DNA from: Burkholderiaceae bacterium
GTDB lineage: Bacteria; Pseudomonadota; Gammaproteobacteria; Burkholderiales; Burkholderiaceae_C
DNA: 64,000 nt
Direction: 5' to 3'
NCBI GenBank assembly: GCA_024235855.1
Contig: JACKLN010000003.1
Span: 248,001-312,000, forward strand
Position 1 is the stretch's first letter, and the number at the start of each line of letters is the position of its first letter. Of the stretch, positions 27,949 through 35,957 are shown one piece after another. The translations under genes and the position numbers were made by a program. Below the pieces are notes generated by a model. It saw nothing but the letters and a program-made list of their open reading frames with translations, was not told where the DNA came from and did not search any database.

Positions 27949-29130
27949 TTACAGCCCGGCTGCGGCGCGCAGCGCCGCAGCTTTGTCGGTACGTTCCCAA
28001 GTGAACTCGGGCTCCTCGCGCCCGAAGTGGCCGTAGGCGGCGGTCTTCTCGTAGATCGGGCGCAGCAGGTCCAGCATCTGGATGATGCCCTTGGGCCGCA
28101 GGTCGAAGTGCTCCTGCACCAGCTTGGCGATCTGCTCGTCGGGGATGACGCCGGTGCCTTCGGTGTACACGGTGACGTTCATCGGCCGCGCCACGCCGAT
28201 GGCGTAGGCCACCTGCACCTGGCACTGGCGCGCCAGGCCGGCGGCGACCACGTTCTTGGCCACGTAGCGGGTGGCGTAGGCGGCGGAACGGTCCACCTTG
28301 CTCGGGTCCTTGCCGCTGAAGGCGCCGCCGCCGTGCGGGCAGGCGCCGCCGTAGGTGTCGACGATGATCTTGCGGCCGGTCAGGCCGCAGTCGCCCTGTG
28401 GGCCGCCGACGACGAAGCGGCCGGTGGGGTTGATCAGGTACTTGGTGTCCTGCAGCCACTCCTTGGGCAGCACCGGCTTGATGATCTCCTCGATCACCGC
28501 CTCGATGAAGCTGGCCTTCATCTTGGTGGCGGTCTCGCTCTGGTCGGGGCTGTGCTGGCTGCTCAGCACCACGGTGTCGATGCTGTGCGGCTTGCCGTCC
28601 ACGTAGCGCATCGTCACCTGGCTCTTGGCGTCCGGGCGCAGGAAGGGCAGGCGGCCGTCCTTGCGCAGCTGGGCCTGGCGCTCCACCAGACGGTGCGCGT
28701 AGTAGATCGGCGCGGGCATCAGCTCCGGCGTCTCGTCGCAGGCGTAGCCGAACATCAGGCCCTGGTCGCCGGCGCCGGTGTTCAGGTGGTCGTCGCTGGC
28801 GTGGTCCACGCCCTGGGCGATGTCGTTGCTCTGCTTGTCGTAGGCCACCAGCACGGCGCAGCCCTTGTAGTCGATGCCGTACTCGGTGTTGTCGTAGCCG
28901 ATGCGCTTGATGGTGTCGCGCGCCACCTGGATGTAGTCGACCACCGCGTTGGTGGTGATCTCGCCGGCCAGCACCACGAGGCCGGTGTTGGTCAGCGTCT
29001 CGGCCGCGACCCGGCTCTTGGGGTCCTGCTTGAAGATCGCGTCGAGGATGGCATCCGAGACCTGGTCGGCCACCTTGTCGGGGTGGCCTTCGGAGACGGA
29101 TTCGGAGGTGAAGAGGAAATCGTTCGCCAC
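27949..29130 (-). CDS. metK: S-adenosylmethionine synthetase
   Basis: 393 residues, standard length. It makes SAM from methionine and ATP. The start is GTG 29130 (reading VANDFLFTSESVSEGHPDKV), the only one that aligns with the family; the open frame extends upstream but through the leader. Signature motifs are GHPDKVADQVSDAILD, GAGDQGLMFGYACDE and GGGAFSGKDPSKVDRSAAY. It is preceded by a leader of about 130 bases with apparent secondary structure and a TATAAT box, and is divergent from the lipid A acyltransferase pair. Confidence 0.97.
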   Translation of the reverse strand: MANDFLFTSESVSEGHPDKVADQVSDAILDAIFKQDPKSRVAAETLTNTGLVVLAGEITTNAVVDYIQVARDTIKRIGYDNTEYGIDYKGCAVLVAYDKQSNDIAQGVDHASDDHLNTGAGDQGLMFGYACDETPELMPAPIYYAHRLVERQAQLRKDGRLPFLRPDAKSQVTMRYVDGKPHSIDTVVLSSQHSPDQSETATKMKASFIEAVIEEIIKPVLPKEWLQDTKYLINPTGRFVVGGPQGDCGLTGRKIIVDTYGGACPHGGGAFSGKDPSKVDRSAAYATRYVAKNVVAAGLARQCQVQVAYAIGVARPMNVTVYTEGTGVIPDEQIAKLVQEHFDLRPKGIIQMLDLLRPIYEKTAAYGHFGREEPEFTWERTDKAAALRAAAGL

Positions 29131-29153
29131 AATAGACTCCAGAGGTTGCAGTG

Positions 29154-29238
29154 TTGCGTCGCCAACCCGAACTGCCTGGAATGCGGCGAACGCTTTAGCG
29201 GTATTTGGCGCACCGTGGCCGGTGCTGTCGCCCCGCAA
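29154..29238 (-). ncRNA. Structured 5' leader of metK, possible regulatory RNA
   Basis: Three sets of complementary segments nest within the leader: 29154-29158 with 29234-29238 (TTGCG/CGCAA), 29160-29165 with 29205-29210 (CGCCAA/TTGGCG), and 29210-29214 with 29221-29225 (GCACC/GGTGC). Together they suggest a small multi-branch fold ending about 24 bases before the start codon. No known SAM-riboswitch class was recognised by eye. In a GC-rich genome short helices arise easily, so this stays tentative. Confidence 0.35.
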
Positions 29239-29265
29239 GTTGTCCTTTAACTCGGCGACGGGCCG

Positions 29266-29271
29266 ATTATA
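29266..29271 (-). promoter_or_regulatory. -10 box of the metK promoter
   Basis: A perfect TATAAT on the minus strand, with a poor -35 (GCAACA) 16 bases upstream, inside the start of the divergent acyltransferase gene. The predicted RNA start near 29259 gives the 130-base leader. Confidence 0.6.
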
Positions 29272-29277
29272 CGAAGC

Positions 29278-30120
29278 ATGATGTTCCTGTTGCGCTGGCT
29301 GGGCCGGCGCCCGCTGTGGCTTCTGCACGCGCTGGGCGCGGGGCTGGGGCGCCTGGCCTGGTGGGGCTCGGAGCGCTACCGCCGGCGCATGCGCAGCAAT
29401 GCAGCGCTGGCCGGCGTGGACGAGGCCACCGTGCGCGCCGCGGTGCCCGAGGCCGGCCGCATGATCGCCGAGCTGCCGCGGCTGTGGCTGCGCCCGCCGG
29501 GCCGGCCGCTGGCCGACCCGGTGCGCTGGGACGGCGATGCCTGGCTGGCCGGGCTGCTGGAGGCCCACCGCGGCGTGGTGCTGCTGACACCGCACCTGGG
29601 CAGCTTCGAGGTGGCCGGCCAGGCCTACGCCGAACGCTTCGGCGAGCACTGGCCGATGACCGCGTTGTATCGCCCGGCCGAGAACGCCTTCGTGCGCCGG
29701 CTGGAGGAGACCGCGCGGGCCCGCCCCGGGCTGATGACGGCGCCGGCCTCGGTGGGCGGCGTGCGCCAGCTGCTGCGCGTGCTCAAGGCCGGGCAGACCG
29801 TGGGCATGCTGCCCGACCAGGTGCCGCCCAAGGGCATGGGTGTGTGGGCGCCGTTCTTCGGCAAGCCGGCCTTCACGATGACGCTGGCGGTGCGCCTGGC
29901 GCGCCAGAGCGGCGCCGCGCTGGCCGTGCTGTGGTGCGAACGCCTGCCGCGTGGTCAGGGCTACGTGGTGCATGCGCAGCCGCTGGCGCATCCGCCGGCG
30001 GTAGACGCCGACGAGGTGGCCGCGGCCACCGCCATCAACGCGTCGATGGAGGCGGTGATCCGCCAGTGCCCGCAGCAGTACCTGTGGGGCTACTTCCGCT
30101 ACAAGGGACCCAGCGAATGA
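29278..30120 (+). CDS. Lipid A biosynthesis lauroyl-type acyltransferase (LpxL/HtrB family), first copy
   Basis: 280 residues with the family's N-terminal membrane-anchor helix and the catalytic HX4E motif in LLTPHLGSFEVAGQAYAE. Further motifs are RPAENAFVRRLEE, LPDQVPPKGMGVWAPFFG and QQYLWGYFRYK. It adds a secondary acyl chain to Kdo2-lipid A at the inner membrane. There are two adjacent ATGs (29278, 29281). The stop overlaps the next gene's start, so both copies are co-translated. Confidence 0.88.
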   Translation: MMFLLRWLGRRPLWLLHALGAGLGRLAWWGSERYRRRMRSNAALAGVDEATVRAAVPEAGRMIAELPRLWLRPPGRPLADPVRWDGDAWLAGLLEAHRGVVLLTPHLGSFEVAGQAYAERFGEHWPMTALYRPAENAFVRRLEETARARPGLMTAPASVGGVRQLLRVLKAGQTVGMLPDQVPPKGMGVWAPFFGKPAFTMTLAVRLARQSGAALAVLWCERLPRGQGYVVHAQPLAHPPAVDADEVAAATAINASMEAVIRQCPQQYLWGYFRYKGPSE

Positions 30121-31007
30121 TGGCGCGCCTGGTCCTTGGGCTGCTGTGGGGGCTGCAGTGGCTGCCGCTGTCGGTGCAGGCCGCCATCGGCCGCGGCTTC
30201 GGTGCCCTGCTGTACCGCGTGGGCGGCAGCCGCCGGCGCATCGCGCGGCGCAACCTCGAACTGTGCTTCCCGCAGATGCCGGCGGCCGAGCGCGAGACCC
30301 TGGTGCGCGAGCACTTCGGCTGGCTGGGCCGCAGCCTGCTCGAGCGTGGCCTGCTCTGGTACGCCAGCCCCGAGCGGCTGAAGCGGCTGATCCACGTGGA
30401 AGGCGACATCGGCCTGGCCGCGCGCAGCGAACGGCCGGTGATGTGGCTGGTGCCGCACTTCATGGCGCTGGACGTGGCCGGCGTGGCCACGCAGCTGTTC
30501 CAGACCCAGTGGGTGGGCTCGATCTACCAGGCGCAAAGCAACCCGGTGTTCGACGCCGCGATGCGCCGTGGCCGCCTGCGCTTCGGCGGCGGCGAGGTCT
30601 TCGAGCGCCACGACCAGGGCGCGCTGCCGCTGGTGCGCGCCATCCGCAAGCGGCGCATGGCCTTCTTCAACCTGCCGGACATGGATTTCGGCCGCAAGGA
30701 GACCGTGTTCGCGCCCTTCTTCGGCGTGCCGGCGTCCACGTTGCTGGCGCCGTCGAAGATGGCACGCAGCCTGAAGATGGTGGTGCAGCCGGTGGTGGCC
30801 GAGATGCTGCCCGGCGGCCAGGGCTGGCGCGTGCGCTTCGGCGAACCCTGGACCCACTGGCCCACCGACGACCCGGCGGCCGACGCGGCGACGATGAACG
30901 CCTGGATCGAGCGCGAGATCCGCCGCATGCCGGCGCAGTACCTGTGGGTGCACCGTCGCTTCAAGACGCGGCCCGAGGGCGAGCCGTCGCTGTACGCACG
31001 ACAATAG
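30117..31007 (+). CDS. Lipid A biosynthesis acyltransferase (LpxL/LpxM family), second copy
   Basis: 296 residues. N-terminal helix LVLGLLWGLQWLPLSVQAAI; catalytic HX4D in LVPHFMALDVAGVA; IYQAQSNPVFDAAMRRGR; FNLPDMDFGRKETVFAPFFG; and the closing PAQYLWVHRRFKTRPEGE. It is a diverged paralogue of the gene just upstream, so the pair probably performs the two late acylations of lipid A. The start may be ATG 30117 or 30120. dapF begins 4 bases after the stop. Confidence 0.88.
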   Translation: MMARLVLGLLWGLQWLPLSVQAAIGRGFGALLYRVGGSRRRIARRNLELCFPQMPAAERETLVREHFGWLGRSLLERGLLWYASPERLKRLIHVEGDIGLAARSERPVMWLVPHFMALDVAGVATQLFQTQWVGSIYQAQSNPVFDAAMRRGRLRFGGGEVFERHDQGALPLVRAIRKRRMAFFNLPDMDFGRKETVFAPFFGVPASTLLAPSKMARSLKMVVQPVVAEMLPGGQGWRVRFGEPWTHWPTDDPAADAATMNAWIEREIRRMPAQYLWVHRRFKTRPEGEPSLYARQ

Positions 31008-31011
31008 CGGC

Positions 31012-31860
31012 ATGCGGCTGAGCTTCACCAAGATGCAGGGGGCGGGCAACGACTTCGTCGTGCTCGACGCCACGCGTGCGCCGCTGGCGCTGAGCACCGC
31101 GCAGCTGCAGCACCTGGGCGACCGCCGCTTCGGCGTCGGCGCCGACCAGATCCTGGTCGTCGAGCCGGCGCCGTCGCCCGACGTGGACTTCGGCTACCGC
31201 ATCTTCAACGGCGCCACCGGCGCCGAGGTGGAGCACTGTGGCAACGGCGCGCGCTGCTTCGTGCGCTACGTGCGCGGCCGCGGCCTGACCGACAAGGCCC
31301 GTGTGCGGGTGCGCACCGTCAACCGCGTGCTCGAACTCACCGAGCAGGCCGACGGCCGTGTCACCGTGGACATGGGTGCGCCGGCCTTCGAGCCCAGCGC
31401 ACTGCCCTTCGACCCGGCCGGGCTGACGCCGCGGGTGGAGAACGGCTTTCCGCTGTGGCCGCTGGCCGTGGACCACCACGGTGTGGAGGTGGCCGTGCTG
31501 TCGATGGGCAACCCGCACGCCGTGCTGCGGGTGGACGACGTCGATACCGCCCCGGTGGCCACCGTGGGCCCGGCCATCGAGACCCACCCGCGCTTTGCGC
31601 GCAAGGTCAATGTCGGCTTCCTGCAGGTGGTCTCGCGCCAGCGCGTGCGCCTGCGCGTGCACGAGCGCGACGCCGGCGAGACCCTGGCCTGCGGCACCGG
31701 CGCCTGCGCCGCCGTGGTGGCCGGCATCCGCCTGGGCTGGCTGGACAGCTGCGTGGACGCGGAACTGCGCGGTGGCACGCTGACGATCGAATGGACCGGC
31801 GGCGCGGTGCGCATGACCGGGCCGGCCGAGACCGTGTACGAAGGCGAGATCGAACTGTGA
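31012..31860 (+). CDS. dapF: Diaminopimelate epimerase
   Basis: 282 residues. It interconverts LL- and meso-diaminopimelate for lysine and peptidoglycan synthesis. The two catalytic cysteines are in VEHCGNGARCFVRYV and ETLACGTGACAAVVAG; the N-terminal FTKMQGAGNDFVVLD and VNVGFLQVV are also diagnostic. It is part of the acyltransferase-dapF-DUF484-xerC series, an order common in betaproteobacteria. Confidence 0.97.
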   Translation: MRLSFTKMQGAGNDFVVLDATRAPLALSTAQLQHLGDRRFGVGADQILVVEPAPSPDVDFGYRIFNGATGAEVEHCGNGARCFVRYVRGRGLTDKARVRVRTVNRVLELTEQADGRVTVDMGAPAFEPSALPFDPAGLTPRVENGFPLWPLAVDHHGVEVAVLSMGNPHAVLRVDDVDTAPVATVGPAIETHPRFARKVNVGFLQVVSRQRVRLRVHERDAGETLACGTGACAAVVAGIRLGWLDSCVDAELRGGTLTIEWTGGAVRMTGPAETVYEGEIEL

Positions 31861-31894
31861 GCCGCCGCGCGTTGCGGCGCTGCAAGGAATCAAG

Positions 31895-32569
31895 ATGAGC
31901 ATCGAAGGCATCACCGAAGCCGACATCGCGAACTACCTGGCGCAGACGCCGGGCTTCTTCGAGCGCCACGCCGAGCTGCTGGCCAGCATCCAGCTCACCA
32001 GCCCGCATGGCCAGCGCGCCGTGTCGCTGCAGGAGCGGCAGATGGAAATGCTGCGCGAGCGCATCAAGGGCCTGGAGCGCAAGATCGTCGAGATGATCCG
32101 CCACGGGCAGGAGAACGTGGTCATCGCCGACCGCCTGCACCGCTGGATGCGCGCCATCCTGCTCACGGCCGTGCCGCGCACGCTGCCCGGCGTGCTGGTG
32201 TCCACGCTGCAGCACGAGTTCATGATCCCGCAGGCGGCCCTGCGGCTGTGGGCGCTGCCCGGGGGCTTCGAGGGCGAGGACTTCGCGCAGCCGGTCAGCG
32301 ACGACGCGCGCACCTTCGCCGCCAGCCTCACGCTGCCCTACTGCGGCCTGAACGCCGGCTTCGAGGCCGCGGGCTGGCTGGATCAGCCGGCGTCGATGGC
32401 GATGATCCCGCTGCGCGACCACCGCAGCGACGGCGCCGACGCCTGCTTCGGCCTGCTGGTGCTGGGTTCGCCCGACCCCACGCGCTACGCCGCCGACATG
32501 GGCACCGAGTTCCTGGTGCGCATCGGCGAGATCGCCAGCGCCGGGTTGTCGCGGCTGCTGGTCAGCTGA
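31895..32569 (+). CDS. DUF484 family protein
   Basis: 224 residues: DIANYLAQTPGFFERHAELL at the N-terminus, then VSLQERQMEMLRERIKGLER as a coiled-coil linker, then a GAF-like domain (AALRLWALPGG ... MIPLRDHR ... FGLLVLGSPDPTRYAADMGT). The family is regularly encoded between dapF and xerC, as here. No biochemical role is established. It is preceded by AAGGA and followed by xerC after 2 bases. Confidence 0.88.
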   Translation: MSIEGITEADIANYLAQTPGFFERHAELLASIQLTSPHGQRAVSLQERQMEMLRERIKGLERKIVEMIRHGQENVVIADRLHRWMRAILLTAVPRTLPGVLVSTLQHEFMIPQAALRLWALPGGFEGEDFAQPVSDDARTFAASLTLPYCGLNAGFEAAGWLDQPASMAMIPLRDHRSDGADACFGLLVLGSPDPTRYAADMGTEFLVRIGEIASAGLSRLLVS

Positions 32570-32571
32570 CG

Positions 32572-33483
32572 ATGCAGCCGCCCGAGGCCTGGCTCGAGCA
32601 CCTGCGGGTCGAGCGCCGGGCCTCGCCGCGCACGCTGCAGGCCTATGCCGACGCGCTGGCGCGGCTGCGCACGCTGGCGTCCGCCGACGGCATCGAGCTC
32701 GCCGCCGTGCAGCCCCACCACGTGCGCGGCTGGGTGGCGCGGCTGCACCGCCAGGGCCTGGCACCTCGCAGCCTGGCGCTGCAGCTCTCGGCCTGGCGCG
32801 GGCTGTACCGCTGGTGGGGCCAGGCCGGTGCGGTGGCCCTGAACCCGGTGGACGGCGTGCGTGCGCCCAAGGCCGGCCGCCCGCTGCCCAAGGCGCTGTC
32901 GGTTGACCACGCCGTGGCGCTGGCCGACGAGCTGCCGCAGGCCGACGACCCGGCGCTGGCGGCGCGCGACCATTGCGTGGTGGAGCTGCTCTACGGCTGC
33001 GGTCTGCGCGTGGGCGAACTGGTGTCGCTCGACGTCGGGCCGTCGGCCACCGCCGCCGGCTGGGTGGACGTGGCCGATGCCACCGCCCACGTGCTGGGCA
33101 AGGGCGGCAAGCGGCGCAGCGTGCCGGTGGGCCGGGCCGCGCTGCAGGCGCTGCAGGCCTGGCTGGCGCAGCGGAGCACGTTGGCGGCCGCCGGCGAGCC
33201 GGCGCTGTTCGTCGGGCGCCGCGGCGCAAGACTGGGCGCCAGCCAGGTGCGCAGCCGGCTGAAGGCGCTGGCGCTGCAGGCCGGCCTGCCGACCCACGTG
33301 CACCCGCACATGCTGCGCCACAGCTTCGCGTCGCACCTGCTTCAGAGCAGCGGCGACCTGCGCGCGGTGCAGGAACTGCTGGGCCACGCCAGCATCGCCA
33401 CCACGCAGGTCTATACGCGGCTGGACTTTCAGCACCTGGCCAAGGTCTACGACGCGGCGCACCCGCGCGCCCGGCGCAAATGA
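32572..33483 (+). CDS. xerC: Tyrosine recombinase XerC
   Basis: 303 residues. It resolves chromosome dimers at dif together with XerD. The core-binding domain holds LRVERRASPRTLQAYADAL. Catalytic residues are Arg in LLYGCGLRVGELVSLD, Lys in GKGGKRRSVPV, His-x-x-Arg in HMLRHSFASHLL, His in ELLGHASIATTQ and Tyr in VYTRLDFQHLAKVY. The gene tail (33429-33480) is repeated downstream at 33575-33626, outside the coding frame. Confidence 0.95.
   Translation: MQPPEAWLEHLRVERRASPRTLQAYADALARLRTLASADGIELAAVQPHHVRGWVARLHRQGLAPRSLALQLSAWRGLYRWWGQAGAVALNPVDGVRAPKAGRPLPKALSVDHAVALADELPQADDPALAARDHCVVELLYGCGLRVGELVSLDVGPSATAAGWVDVADATAHVLGKGGKRRSVPVGRAALQALQAWLAQRSTLAAAGEPALFVGRRGARLGASQVRSRLKALALQAGLPTHVHPHMLRHSFASHLLQSSGDLRAVQELLGHASIATTQVYTRLDFQHLAKVYDAAHPRARRK
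33429..33480 (+). repeat. Direct repeat copy 1 (3' end of xerC)
   Basis: 52 bases encoding the last residues of XerC (QHLAKVYDAAHPRARR). They recur 146 bases downstream with three substitutions before the last base. The xerC stop overlaps an ATGAAGACC here, the same start sequence used by the next gene at the second copy. Confidence 0.85.
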
Positions 33484-33574
33484 AGACCGCTGGACTTTGT
33501 CTGCGGCCCGGCGCTGCGCGCCTTCACATCGCTGCGCGATGTGAGCCTGCGACGCAACGCGCTGGCGCGCGTTG

Positions 33575-33626
33575 TCAGCACCTGGCCAAGGTCTGCGACG
33601 CTGCGCATCCGCGCGCCCGGCGCAAG
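33575..33626 (+). repeat. Direct repeat copy 2, in the xerC-rlmI spacer
   Basis: Near-identical to 33429-33480; one short frame still reads QHLAKVCDAAHPRARR. The spacer between the copies (33484-33574) begins ATGAAGACCGCTGG and reads MKTAGLCLRPGAARL, resembling the start of the downstream gene (MKTIRLRPGRERSLL). The block therefore looks like an old tandem duplication of the xerC-rlmI junction. Confidence 0.8.
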
Positions 33627-33628
33627 GC

Positions 33629-34810
33629 ATGAAGACCATCCGCCTGCGCCCCGGGCGCGAACGCAGCCTGCTCCACCGGCACCCCTGGGTGTTCGACGGT
33701 GCGGTGGACAAGGGCCGCGCCGATGCCGGCGAGACCGTTCGCGTCGAAGCTGCCGATGGCCGCTTCCTGGCCTGGGGCGCCTACAGCCCGGCCAGCCGCA
33801 TCCGCGTGCGCGCCTGGAGCTTCGACGAGGCCGAGCGCATCGACCGCGGCTTCTTCGAGCGCCGCATCGCCGCCGCGGTGGCGGCCCGCGCCGCCCTGGC
33901 CATCGACAGCGACGGCCTGCGCCTCGTGCACGCCGAGGCCGACGGCCTGCCGGCGCTGGTGGTGGACCGCTACGGCGACACGCTGGTGGCGCAATTCGGC
34001 GCCGCTGGGGTGGAGCGCTGGCGCGAGACCCTTGCCGACGCGCTGCTGGCGGCCACGGGCTGCACGCGCCTGTACGAGCGCTCCGACGCCGCGCTGCGGC
34101 AGTTGGAGGGCCTGGACGAGCGCACCGGCTGGCTGCGTGGCGAAGGCGACACGGCGGTCACGATCCGCGAACACGGCTGGCGGCTGACGCTGGACGTGGC
34201 GCGCGGCCACAAGACCGGCTACTACCTGGACCAGCGCGACAACCGCGCACGCTTTGCCGCCCTCGTGCGCCAGTTCGGCGCCCAGCGGGTGCTGAACTGC
34301 TTCAGCTACACCGGCGGCTTCACGGTGGCGGCGCTGGCCGGTGGGGCGCAGGATGTGGTCAGCGTCGATTCGTCCGGCCCGGCGCTGGCCCACGTGGCCG
34401 AACACGTGCGACTCAACGGCTTCGCCGCCGCCGCCAGCCACACCGTGGAAGCCGACGCCAACCGCGTCCTGCGCGACGCGCTGGCCGCCGGCGAGCGCTT
34501 CGACGCCATCGTGCTCGACCCGCCGAAGTTCGCGCCCACCGCGGCCAGCGCCGACCGTGCGGCCCGCGCCTACAAGGACATCAACCGCCTCGCGCTGCAG
34601 CTGCTGGCGCCGGGCGGGCTGCTGCTGACGTTCTCGTGCTCCGGCGGCATCGCGCCCGACCTGTTCCACAAGATCGTGGCCGGCGCGGCGATGGACGCAG
34701 GCGTCGACGCGCACATCCTGGAACGGCTGGCCGCGGCGCCGGACCACGCGGCCACGCTGTTCTTCCCGGAGGGCGACTACCTCAAGGGCCTGGTGCTGCG
34801 GCGGCGCTGA
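33629..34810 (+). CDS. 23S rRNA (cytosine) methyltransferase, RlmI-like
   Basis: 393 residues. An N-terminal PUA domain (LRPGRERSLLHRHPWVFDGA, DGRFLAWGAYSPASRIRVRA) is followed by a class I SAM methyltransferase: GHKTGYYLDQRDNR, LNCFSYTGGFTVAALAGGAQ (SAM loop), DAIVLDPPKFAP (motif IV) and LLTFSCSGGI with the catalytic Cys. E. coli RlmI makes m5C1962 in 23S rRNA; the same is expected here. ATG 33629 starts just after the duplicated xerC tail. Confidence 0.9.
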   Translation: MKTIRLRPGRERSLLHRHPWVFDGAVDKGRADAGETVRVEAADGRFLAWGAYSPASRIRVRAWSFDEAERIDRGFFERRIAAAVAARAALAIDSDGLRLVHAEADGLPALVVDRYGDTLVAQFGAAGVERWRETLADALLAATGCTRLYERSDAALRQLEGLDERTGWLRGEGDTAVTIREHGWRLTLDVARGHKTGYYLDQRDNRARFAALVRQFGAQRVLNCFSYTGGFTVAALAGGAQDVVSVDSSGPALAHVAEHVRLNGFAAAASHTVEADANRVLRDALAAGERFDAIVLDPPKFAPTAASADRAARAYKDINRLALQLLAPGGLLLTFSCSGGIAPDLFHKIVAGAAMDAGVDAHILERLAAAPDHAATLFFPEGDYLKGLVLRRR

Positions 34811-34843
34811 ACGCCGCCCGGGCCCACCGGCCGGCCGGCCGCT

Positions 34844-35863
34844 TCAGCGCGCGAGGTCGCGCCCCCACTGCCGGCGCTCGCTGCGCAGGCGGTGGCGCTC
34901 GCGGTAGCGGGCCGGGCTCTGCCCGGTGAGCCGCTGGAACACGGTGCGCAGCATGGCCGGGTCGCGCCAGCCGCAGCGTTCGGCAATGGTCTCCAACGGC
35001 AGGTAGGTCGTCTCCAGCAGCATGCGCGCCTGTGTCACGCGCAGCTCATGCAGCATCTGCAGCGGCGTGCGTTCGTAGGTGGCGCGGAAGTGCCGCAGCA
35101 GTGAACGGCCGCTGGTGTTGGCCGCACGTGCCGTGGCCGCCAGGCTGTAGGGTTCGTGCAGGTGGTCCTCCAGCCAACGCCTTGCGCGTTCCAGCGACCC
35201 CGGCGCCACCCGCGCCCCGCTGCCCTGCGCGATGGCCTGCGCCAGCCGCTGCCGCTGCGGGGCGTGCAGCAGCACGCTGCGGCCGGATTCCGCCAGGTCC
35301 TGCAGGCCGCAGGCGTGCAGGACGCGCAGCAGCAGCTCCGTGGCCAGCGTGGGCGAGTCCGCGGTCCAGATGCGCTCGCATTCGGCCCAGGCGGCGTCGT
35401 CGGCGGGCAGCAGCTCTGGCGCGTGGCGTTGCATGCTGGCGGCGAAGGGCCATGGTGTCACCGCACACCGGCCCTTCAGCAGGCCGGCAGCGCCCAGCAG
35501 TGCCACGCCGGTGTACAGCGCCAGCACGTGGCCGCCGGCGGCGTGCGCCGCGGCCGCACGGTCACCGGCGCTGCGGTCGCGCCGCACCAGCTGGTCCAGG
35601 TGGGGGCCGTTGCGCGCCAGCCAGCCACCGACGACCACGAGGTCCGCATGGCCGCGTGGGCGCTGTGGAGCACCTGCCCGGCGCACGGCCCGGCCATCGG
35701 GCGCGGTCCAGCGCCAGGTGCACGGCAGCCGACGGACGCCGCGGGTGGCGGCGAGGTGGTTGACCAGCTTCAGCGCGTCGACCACGGCCGCGCCTGGGGC
35801 CTCCAGGCCGTCGTCGAGCACCAGGATCTCGACGAGCAGGGGGGAAGGGCGGGAACGCGGCAT
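34844..35863 (-). CDS. GlxA-type AraC-family regulator with DJ-1/PfpI-like domain
   Basis: 339 residues. Residues 8-190 are a DJ-1/PfpI (class I amidotransferase-like) fold (VEILVLDDGLEAPGAAVVDA, ADLVVVGGW, GGHVLALYTGVALLGAAGLL) without the catalytic Cys. Residues 225-325 are an AraC double HTH: LATAARANTSGRSLLRHFRA (as SLAATARAANTSGRSLLRHF in the chain) and ETIAERCGWRDPAMLRTVFQ. Family members regulate quaternary amine and amino acid catabolism. It is divergent from the Bug receptor gene and could control it. Confidence 0.88.
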   Translation of the reverse strand: MPRSRPSPLLVEILVLDDGLEAPGAAVVDALKLVNHLAATRGVRRLPCTWRWTAPDGRAVRRAGAPQRPRGHADLVVVGGWLARNGPHLDQLVRRDRSAGDRAAAAHAAGGHVLALYTGVALLGAAGLLKGRCAVTPWPFAASMQRHAPELLPADDAAWAECERIWTADSPTLATELLLRVLHACGLQDLAESGRSVLLHAPQRQRLAQAIAQGSGARVAPGSLERARRWLEDHLHEPYSLAATARAANTSGRSLLRHFRATYERTPLQMLHELRVTQARMLLETTYLPLETIAERCGWRDPAMLRTVFQRLTGQSPARYRERHRLRSERRQWGRDLAR

Positions 35864-35957
35864 CTGGCGATATTGCCACGTGGGTTGGCGGGATCGACCC
35901 TGGTGGCCGGGGCTGGCCCAAGCCTAGAGTGCGGCCACGACGACGAAGGAGACGCCC

